Positions 1 through 5,296 of a DNA stretch of 6,111 nucleotides are shown one piece after another (the stretch's first letter is position 1; the number at the start of each line of letters is the position of its first letter). This DNA is from Ekhidna sp. (lineage in GTDB: Bacteria > Bacteroidota > Bacteroidia > Cytophagales > Cyclobacteriaceae), in assembly GCA_013214445.1 (NCBI GenBank), contig JABSPG010000263.1:1-6111 (forward strand). The letters are read 5' to 3'. Under the pieces are notes generated by a model. The model was not told where the DNA came from, ran no database searches, and was given only the letters and a program-made list of their open reading frames with translations. Made by a program: the position numbers and the translations under genes.

Positions 1-872
1 TGTGAGGTGAATCGAACGATCTGTTTGAAAAGCCTGCTTTCAGGATCTACAGTAAGCTCTCTCAAATTCATATGTTGATTAGTGAAAAGAAATTCCAGTG
101 AAGGATAGACCTCCTTCATGACGTCAATAAGATCTAAAATTTGGAGGTTCTTATCAACTAGGTTATAAACTCCACTTTCAACATTTTTGGTAATCACTTG
201 AGTGAGGGATTGACACAAAGCATCCACATGGATGAATGCTCTAGATTGTTTTCCATTCCCATTGATTTGTATTCTGTTTGAAAAATTAGCGTCAAACATG
301 AATCGGTTAATCACAGCATCAAAACGCATTGATTTACTGTATCCGTATACATTTCCACAACGAATATTAATGGAATTTTTCTTCTCTGCTAGTCTCTGTA
401 CATGTTCTTCACCTCGAAGTTTTGATATCCCGTAGAATGTAGAGGGGGCCGGTTCTGTCTCTTCATTGGCTATCTCTGTGCTTGCACCATAGACAGAAGT
501 GCTACTGAGGTAAATAAACTTTGAGATGTTAGATTCTTCTGCGGAATACACTACTTCTGCAGTCCCCCAGTGGTTAACCTGCTCATAAAAATGGGGATCG
601 GTATTGGCAAAAGGAGTGGTTACTACCGCAGCTAGGTGAACGACAACATCGGTTTCTTTCATCAGTTTTTTGAGAGCTCTTGTGTCGAGAATGTCCCCTC
701 TTACAGCACGGATTTTATTTGTATTCTCAAAGGTGTTTCCTAAAAAGAAATTGTAGTGTCCTTTACTTAAATTATCATAAACAATGACCTGATCTATGGC
801 GTCATGTTCAGCTAAGTGTTTAACTAGCTTAGTTCCTATATATCCGGCACCACCGGTGATTAGTACTCTCAT
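1..872 (-). CDS. NAD-dependent epimerase/dehydratase (extended SDR), 3' end missing at window edge
   Basis: I translated 290 complete codons leftwards from the ATG at 872-870; the stop lies beyond base 1. The N-terminus MRVLITGGAGYIG is the Rossmann dinucleotide-binding motif (Gly7, Gly8, Gly10, Gly13). Asp33 in VYDNLSKG, at the end of strand 2, favours NAD over NADP. HLAA (79-82), SSTSVYG (123-129) and Tyr147-x3-Lys151 (YGISK) supply the catalytic Ser/Thr, Tyr and Lys of extended short-chain dehydrogenases. GNGKQSRAFIHVDAL (205-219) matches the C-terminal substrate-pocket segment of NDP-sugar epimerases and dehydratases. It therefore probably acts in the cytoplasm on a nucleotide-sugar, for polysaccharide or lipid glycosylation. 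The exact reaction (4-epimerase, dehydratase or other) cannot be read from the motifs. It starts 19 bases after cysH ends on the same strand, so co-transcription is likely. The purine-rich GACGAGAGA before the ATG is only a weak ribosome site. Confidence 0.9.
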   Translation of the reverse strand, partial: MRVLITGGAGYIGTKLVKHLAEHDAIDQVIVYDNLSKGHYNFFLGNTFENTNKIRAVRGDILDTRALKKLMKETDVVVHLAAVVTTPFANTDPHFYEQVNHWGTAEVVYSAEESNISKFIYLSSTSVYGASTEIANEETEPAPSTFYGISKLRGEEHVQRLAEKKNSINIRCGNVYGYSKSMRFDAVINRFMFDANFSNRIQINGNGKQSRAFIHVDALCQSLTQVITKNVESGVYNLVDKNLQILDLIDVMKEVYPSLEFLFTNQHMNLRELTVDPESRLFKQIVRFTS

Positions 873-891
873 TACTATTTTATCTCTCGTC

Positions 892-1545
892 TTATTTTAC
901 TAGATCTGTATGGAGGCCACATTCAACTTTGTTAAGACCAAACCATCTAGCCTCTCTTTCTTGCATGTCTAGATCCATTTTTCTGGTGCATGGTTCACAG
1001 CCAATGCTTATGTATCCCTTTGCATCTAATGGGTGCTTGGGAAGGTCGTATTCTTTTATGTAAGCAAATATTTTCCTATTGTCCCAATCCAGCATTGGGT
1101 GAAATCGAACGCTATCAAAGGGTGCTGGTTGCTCTACTTTCATGGCTTTTCTAACGGCACTTTGATCGCCACGAACGCCATTAATCCAGACATCATGAGC
1201 CGCCAGGACAGACTCCATAGGTTGCGTCTTGTTGAGATAGCAACAATGATCTGGATCAGTTGTAAACATCAATTTGCCATTTGTTTCACGTTGCATGAAC
1301 TTAGGTGTATGAGGTTTAAGGTCTACTATCTGCAGGTCAAGAAGTCTCGCTACTTCGTCTCGGAATGAAATGGTTTCAGGAAATAGGTAACCCGTGTTGA
1401 TGAAGTAAACTGGAATACTATTATCTATATTGCTGATAATGTGAAGCATAGGAATGCTGTGCGTCTGAAAGGACGAAGTAGTGAATAGCTTTTTCCCTTC
1501 GGATTTATACTCAGCTATCTTTTGTTTAATCTCTTCTATTTCCAT
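892..1545 (-). CDS. cysH: Assimilatory APS-type sulfonucleotide reductase CysH
   Basis: 217-residue protein of the PAPS reductase (CysH) family, which reduces adenylyl-sulfate (APS) or PAPS to sulfite with thioredoxin in cysteine biosynthesis. TSSFQTHS (23-30) is the nucleotide-binding loop; ECGLH (208-212) near the C-terminus carries the catalytic Cys209. A Cys-Cys pair (C101, C102) and CEPC (C183, C186) are also present. These four cysteines bind a [4Fe-4S] cluster in APS reductases and are absent from E. coli-type PAPS reductase, so APS is the likelier substrate (family knowledge applied to visible residues). The reading frame extends upstream to a TTG at 1581. I chose the ATG at 1545-1543 because the extra 12 residues (TTG-initiated, LLLFCFQYHT-like) are unlike the family. 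There is no Shine-Dalgarno sequence. The epimerase follows 19 bases downstream on the same strand; the gene diverges from the pterin synthase. Confidence 0.95.
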   Translation of the reverse strand: MEIEEIKQKIAEYKSEGKKLFTTSSFQTHSIPMLHIISNIDNSIPVYFINTGYLFPETISFRDEVARLLDLQIVDLKPHTPKFMQRETNGKLMFTTDPDHCCYLNKTQPMESVLAAHDVWINGVRGDQSAVRKAMKVEQPAPFDSVRFHPMLDWDNRKIFAYIKEYDLPKHPLDAKGYISIGCEPCTRKMDLDMQEREARWFGLNKVECGLHTDLVK

Positions 1546-1648
1546 AGTATGATATTGAAAGCAAAACAATAGCAGTCCCAAATAAATTCATAGCCTTTCG
1601 AAACATCTTTGCAAAAGGGGATGTTATACGATCTGATTAATATAATCC
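1546..1648. promoter_or_regulatory. Divergent intergenic region between cysH and the pterin synthase
   Basis: This 103-base spacer must hold the start signals of both divergent transcripts unless they are read from elsewhere. Two 8-base perfect palindromes, TTTCGAAA (1596-1603) and TTTGCAAA (1608-1615), lie 4 bases apart and could be operator half-sites or chance. On the plus strand CATCTTTG (1604-1611) is one mismatch from the Bacteroidota -7 consensus TAnnTTTG and lies 37 bases before the ATG, but I see no TTTG -33 box at the usual spacing. On the minus strand TTTATTTG (1586-1579) is also one mismatch away, with TTTG at 1615-1612 spaced rather far, at 25 bases. Neither promoter is convincing. 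No riboswitch-like leader fits here. Confidence 0.4.
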
Positions 1649-2059
1649 ATGCATAGAGTTACCGTAAAAAGGAAAGAGCACTTTAATGCTGCACATAGGT
1701 TGTACAACCCTAGTTGGAGTGATGAGAAGAATGAACAGATCTTCGGAAAATGCAATAATCCAAACTGGCATGGGCACAATTATGAGGTGATTGTAAGCTT
1801 AACTGGGGAAGTTGACGAACAAACCGGATATGTATACGATATGAAGAAGTTGAGTGATCTGATCAAAGATGAAGTACTAAATCGGTTTGATCACAGAAAC
1901 TTGAATTTAGACGTTGAAGAATTTAAAAACATTATCCCAACTGCGGAGAATATTGTGAAGGTCATTTACGATCTCTTGAGAGTTAAGATTGAAGAGCAGT
2001 ATGAGGTGAAAATAACATTATATGAAACAGAAAGAAACTTTGTCGAATACCCAGCTTAA
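1649..2059 (+). CDS. queD: 6-pyruvoyl/6-carboxy-tetrahydropterin synthase family protein (PTPS/QueD)
   Basis: 136-residue protein of the COG0720 T-fold family, which converts 7,8-dihydroneopterin triphosphate to 6-pyruvoyl-tetrahydropterin (biopterin route) or 6-carboxy-tetrahydropterin (queuosine route). The zinc ligands are visible as His16 in HFNAAHRL and His41 and His43 in WHGHNY. The catalytic Cys35 lies in GKCNNPNWHGH, Asp81-His82 in FDHRNLNLD, and Glu126 in LYETERN. The length is normal. The Cys-to-HGH spacing is C-x5-HGH, as in animal PTPS; E. coli QueD has C-x3-HGH. The gene symbol is therefore the conventional annotation for the family, not proof of a queuosine role. The start ATG follows TTAATATAATCC with no Shine-Dalgarno sequence. 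Its last 38 bases overlap the start of folE, whose product makes its substrate, so the two are an operon. A role in queuosine, biopterin or another pterin remains open. Confidence 0.93.
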   Translation: MHRVTVKRKEHFNAAHRLYNPSWSDEKNEQIFGKCNNPNWHGHNYEVIVSLTGEVDEQTGYVYDMKKLSDLIKDEVLNRFDHRNLNLDVEEFKNIIPTAENIVKVIYDLLRVKIEEQYEVKITLYETERNFVEYPA

Positions 2060-2711
2060 TTATGACCAACACGGAGATGATCACTCTGGCTGGTCGATCG
2101 ACACCCCTTTAAGACCAGATGCTTTTGAACAAGATGATGATCTAAAAATCGAGCTGATTCAGAAGCACTTCAAAGAGATCATGCAGATCCTCGGTTTGGA
2201 CCTTTCTGATGATAGTTTGAAGGGAACTCCTTATCGTGTCGCTAAGATGTATGTGCAGGAGGTGTTCTCTGGCCTAAATCCTGCCAACAAGCCGGATATC
2301 AAATTATTTGATAATAAGTACCAGTATAAAGAAATGCTGGTGGAAAAAGACATTACGTTTTATTCTAACTGCGAACATCATTTTGTTCCAATAACCGGTA
2401 AAGCTCATGTAGCTTATTTTTCCAGGGGAAAAGTAATTGGTCTATCCAAGATTAATCGAATTGTTCAATACTACGCAAAGCGACCTCAAGTACAAGAGCG
2501 ATTGACAATGCAAATAGGAGAAGATCTGAAGGAAATATTGCAGAGCGATGACATTGCTGTAGTAATTGATGCCGTTCACCTGTGTGTTTCCTCCAGAGGA
2601 GTAGAAGATACGAACAGTAGAACAGGCACTTCATTCTTTAGTGGCAAATTCGAGGATAAAGATGTCCGTAATGAGTTTCTGAATTACATCAATTCTTCGG
2701 CCAAGGCTTAA
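2022..2711 (+). CDS. folE: GTP cyclohydrolase I (FolE)
   Basis: 229-residue enzyme converting GTP to 7,8-dihydroneopterin triphosphate and formate, the entry step to folate, queuosine and biopterin. Zinc ligands are Cys117 and His120 (NCEHHFVP) and Cys188 (HLCVSSRGV); His119 and His186 match the catalytic histidines of the E. coli enzyme, all displaced by +7. GLDLSDDSLKGTPYRVAKMY (58-77), GLSKINRIVQYYAKRPQVQERLT (140-162) and the C-terminal TGTSFFSG are further family hallmarks; length is as expected. Residues 1-40 are a variable acidic extension. The start is well constrained. Between the ATG at 2022 and the ATG at residue 54, which would cut the conserved helix, the only ATG, GTG or TTG is a TTG at 2040. 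Either start lies inside the upstream pterin synthase gene, so translation is probably coupled to it. Confidence 0.97.
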   Translation: MKQKETLSNTQLNYDQHGDDHSGWSIDTPLRPDAFEQDDDLKIELIQKHFKEIMQILGLDLSDDSLKGTPYRVAKMYVQEVFSGLNPANKPDIKLFDNKYQYKEMLVEKDITFYSNCEHHFVPITGKAHVAYFSRGKVIGLSKINRIVQYYAKRPQVQERLTMQIGEDLKEILQSDDIAVVIDAVHLCVSSRGVEDTNSRTGTSFFSGKFEDKDVRNEFLNYINSSAKA

Positions 2712-2744
2712 GTAGTTAGAAAAGCAACTTCTTAAATCCGTGTA

Positions 2745-2799
2745 ATCGTTTTCTTTCAATAGTTGTTGACATATCTTTGCGCTCTATTTTGAAAACGAT
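2745..2799. repeat. 9-base inverted repeat bracketing the hppA promoter
   Basis: ATCGTTTTC (2745-2753) is the exact reverse complement of GAAAACGAT (2791-2799), with 37 bases between the arms. The left arm covers the candidate -33 box and the right arm falls in the predicted short leader. It could be a pair of operator half-sites or a weak stem, but an AT-rich match of this length can arise by chance. Confidence 0.35.
2749..2779 (+). promoter_or_regulatory. Candidate Bacteroidota-type promoter for hppA
   Basis: TATCTTTG (2772-2779) matches the Bacteroidota -7 consensus TAnnTTTG in all six fixed positions. Exactly 19 bases upstream lies TTTT (2749-2752), three of four matches to the -33 box TTTG. 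Transcription would start a few bases after 2779, giving a leader of about 25 bases before the hppA ATG. No intrinsic terminator separates folE from this site, so read-through from folE may also contribute. Confidence 0.6.
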
Positions 2800-2808
2800 A
2801 AAGAAAAC

Positions 2809-5223
2809 ATGGATAAGTTATTCTATTTGGTGCCAGCTCTGGGACTACTAGGGCTTCTCGTTATGATCATCAAATCTCGCTGGGTCTACAAGCAAGATGC
2901 CGGTGACGATAAGATGCAAACCCTTGCTAATTACATAAGAGAGGGTGCGTTGGCATTTCTTAGTGCTGAATACAGAATTCTTGCAATATTCGTCGTTATT
3001 GCTGGAGCACTTTTGGGAGTAATTTCGATGATGGTAGAAACTACTCACTGGTTCATCATTGTAGCATTTGTTATTGGGGCATTTTTCTCTGCCTGGGCGG
3101 GAAACATTGGTATGAGGATTGCTACCGCAGCAAACGTCCGAACGACCCAAGCTGCGAGAACAAGTCTTCCTCAAGCATTAAAGGTTTCATTCACAGGAGG
3201 TACTGTAATGGGATTAGGAGTTGCTGGGTTGGCAGTTTTTGGGCTTAGCATTCTATTTATTCTATTATTTCAATTCTTCATGGGCGGCCAATGGACTGCC
3301 AATGGAGTAAACGACATGACTGTAGTGCTTGAGGCACTTGCAGGTTTCTCACTAGGTGCTGAGTCTATTGCACTTTTTGCTCGTGTTGGAGGAGGTATTT
3401 ATACCAAAGCTGCTGATGTTGGAGCTGACTTGGTAGGTAAAGTTGAGGCTGGAATCCCAGAGGATGATCCAAGAAACCCAGCAACGATTGCTGATAATGT
3501 TGGCGACAATGTTGGTGATGTTGCTGGTATGGGTGCTGACCTTTTCGGATCTTATGTGGCTACTGTCTTGGCATCCATGGTTCTAGGTAATTATGTAATC
3601 CGAGACATGGGTGGATCAATTGATGATGCTTTTAACGGGATTGGGCCAATTCTTCTTCCTCTAGTAATCGCTGGATTGGGAATTATATTCTCAGTACTTG
3701 GGACTTTTGTTATCAATATCAAAAGCAATGAATCTAAAGAGAGTGAGGTTCAGGGAGCTTTAAATAAAGGAAACTGGGGTTCCATTCTCTTGACAGCTGT
3801 TGCATGTTGGTTCATAATTAAGCTCATGCTTCCTGAGACCATGACCATGATATTCTTTGGTGAAGGTGAAGTTACAGTGCTTTCAAGACATGTATTCTAT
3901 GCGGTCCTTATCGGACTATTTGTAGGTGGTGCTATTTCATATTTCACTGAATATTATACAGGTCTGGGTAAGAAACCGGTGTTGAATATTGTGCAAAATT
4001 CAGGTACTGGTGATGCAACCAATATCATTGCTGGACTTTCTACAGGAATGATCTCAACCTTCTTTCCAATCCTACTTTTTGCAGGAGCAATTTGGGGAGC
4101 ATATGCATTGGCTGGTTTCTATGGTGTAGGGATCGCTGCTTCTGCAATGATGGCTACTACTGCTATGCAGTTGGCTATTGATGCTTTTGGTCCTATTGCA
4201 GATAATGCTGGAGGAATCGCTGAAATGAGTGAGCTGCCGAAAGAAGTGCGTGAAAGAACCGATATTCTTGATTCGGTTGGAAATACGACAGCTGCAATCG
4301 GTAAAGGATTTGCCATAGCATCTGCTGCTTTGACTGCCTTAGCCCTTTTTGCTGCTTATGTTACTTTCACAGGCATTGATGGGATCAACATCTTTAAAGC
4401 AGACGTACTGGCAGCCTTATTCATTGGTGGTATGGTTCCAGTAGTTTTTTCAGCTCTTGCTATGAGATCAGTTGGAAAAGCCGCAATGGAGATGGTGAAG
4501 GAAGTAAGAAGGCAGTTTAAGGAGATACCTGGTATCATGGAAGGAACTGGGACACCTGAATATGGTAAGTGCGTTGATATTTCCACAAAAGCAGCTTTAA
4601 AGGAAATGATGCTTCCTGGTGCGATTACAATTGTTGCACCGATTCTAATAGGATTCCTTATGGGTCCAGAATCTTTAGGTAGTTATATGGCGGGTGTTGC
4701 TGTTTCTGGTGTGCTTTGGGCCATCTTTCAAAACAACGCAGGTGGAGCTTGGGATAACGCCAAGAAATCTTTTGAAGCAGGTATTGAAATAGATGGTGAA
4801 ATGACGTACAAAGGTTCTGAGGCTCACAAAGCGGCTGTGACCGGCGATACAGTTGGAGATCCATTTAAAGATACTTCAGGTCCTTCAATGAATATATTAA
4901 TCAAGTTGACTTGTCTGGTAGGATTAGTAATTGCTCCAATCTTGGGAGAAGTTTACGGATCAGGACACGGTGCTAAGCAGGAGATGAGTGTTGAAGTAGT
5001 GGTTGAGGATGATGGAAGCACAATGATTTCTGTTGATGGGGAAGAAATTGTGGAAAAGGAAATTACTAAGGAGGTCAGAGTTGAGATGGAAACAAAGGAG
5101 GGAGATCAAGTAGAAGCTACTGTTACTACGACTATAGTTGAAAATGGAGAGGAAACAACTGAGGTAAAAACCTTTACTGGTACGAAAGAAGAAGTTCAAG
5201 CTCAGATAGATGAGATGAACTAG
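2809..5223 (+). CDS. hppA: Membrane-bound proton-translocating pyrophosphatase HppA (predicted K+-dependent, F. johnsoniae-type)
   Basis: 804-residue integral inner-membrane enzyme that hydrolyses pyrophosphate to pump ions out of the cytoplasm. About 16 hydrophobic helices can be traced from residue 4 to 715. The pyrophosphate/Mg site motifs are GGGIYTKAADVGADLVGKVE (194-213), DDPRNPATIADNVGDNVGD (219-237), DAFGPIADNAGGIAEM (458-473), NNAGGAWDNAKK (642-653) and TGDTVGDPFKDTSGPS (678-693). Ala495 in GNTTAAIGKG, where K+-independent enzymes have Lys, predicts K+ dependence. The ion-gate glutamate is in helix 5 (Glu185, GAES). The helix-6 positions used by Na+ pumps (LFESY; here Gly247) and by plant-type H+ pumps (SYAES; here Ala251) lack it. 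This matches the F. johnsoniae-type H+-pumping subfamily as I recall it. Residues 725-804 form an acidic tail beyond the family core. The start follows A-rich DNA without a Shine-Dalgarno sequence. Its own promoter precedes it and a terminator follows. Confidence 0.97.
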   Translation: MDKLFYLVPALGLLGLLVMIIKSRWVYKQDAGDDKMQTLANYIREGALAFLSAEYRILAIFVVIAGALLGVISMMVETTHWFIIVAFVIGAFFSAWAGNIGMRIATAANVRTTQAARTSLPQALKVSFTGGTVMGLGVAGLAVFGLSILFILLFQFFMGGQWTANGVNDMTVVLEALAGFSLGAESIALFARVGGGIYTKAADVGADLVGKVEAGIPEDDPRNPATIADNVGDNVGDVAGMGADLFGSYVATVLASMVLGNYVIRDMGGSIDDAFNGIGPILLPLVIAGLGIIFSVLGTFVINIKSNESKESEVQGALNKGNWGSILLTAVACWFIIKLMLPETMTMIFFGEGEVTVLSRHVFYAVLIGLFVGGAISYFTEYYTGLGKKPVLNIVQNSGTGDATNIIAGLSTGMISTFFPILLFAGAIWGAYALAGFYGVGIAASAMMATTAMQLAIDAFGPIADNAGGIAEMSELPKEVRERTDILDSVGNTTAAIGKGFAIASAALTALALFAAYVTFTGIDGINIFKADVLAALFIGGMVPVVFSALAMRSVGKAAMEMVKEVRRQFKEIPGIMEGTGTPEYGKCVDISTKAALKEMMLPGAITIVAPILIGFLMGPESLGSYMAGVAVSGVLWAIFQNNAGGAWDNAKKSFEAGIEIDGEMTYKGSEAHKAAVTGDTVGDPFKDTSGPSMNILIKLTCLVGLVIAPILGEVYGSGHGAKQEMSVEVVVEDDGSTMISVDGEEIVEKEITKEVRVEMETKEGDQVEATVTTTIVENGEETTEVKTFTGTKEEVQAQIDEMN

Positions 5224-5243
5224 ACTAAATGAATAGATTATTC

Positions 5244-5276
5244 AACCCTGGCTTTTCCTGAAGTCAGGGTTTTTTT
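5244..5276 (+). terminator. Rho-independent terminator after hppA
   Basis: AACCCTGGCTT (5244-5254) pairs with AAGTCAGGGTT (5261-5271) as an 11-base-pair stem with one G-T wobble and a 6-base loop (TTCCTG). A run of T follows to 5276. It begins 20 bases after the hppA stop, which isolates the helicase gene from hppA transcription. On the opposite strand the T-run is missing, so it is directional. Confidence 0.9.
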
Positions 5277-5296
5277 GTGCCTTTAGTTAAATTTCC

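Noticed and set aside
232..435. 67-codon open frame on the plus strand inside the epimerase gene
   Set aside because: It is antisense to the well-supported SDR coding region, including the YxxxK motif, and its translation looks random.
1033..1368. 111-codon open frame on the plus strand inside cysH
   Set aside because: It lies antisense to conserved cysH codons, its translation has no recognisable motif, and no start signal is apparent. It is a shadow frame.
1546..1581. Longer cysH start at the TTG at 1581
   Set aside because: It adds 12 hydrophobic residues unlike the family, uses a rarer start codon and would overlap the near-consensus promoter element at 1579-1586.
1641..1646. TATAAT just before the pterin synthase start
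   Set aside because: It lies only two bases before the ATG, which would force a leaderless transcript, and Bacteroidota promoters do not rely on this hexamer. It is probably AT-rich chance.
1546..1648. Possible preQ1 riboswitch before a queuosine-type gene
   Set aside because: I looked for a small GC stem with an A-rich tail and for occlusion of a ribosome site. No such arrangement is present and the spacer is shared with a divergent gene.
2712..2808. Terminator between folE and hppA
   Set aside because: There is no GC-containing stem followed by T residues; the only pairing is the distant 9-base inverted repeat, which has no T-run after it.
4960..5199. 79-codon open frame opposite the acidic tail of hppA
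   Set aside because: The Phe/Ser/Leu-rich translation is the expected antisense of Glu/Lys/Thr codons; nothing suggests a real gene.
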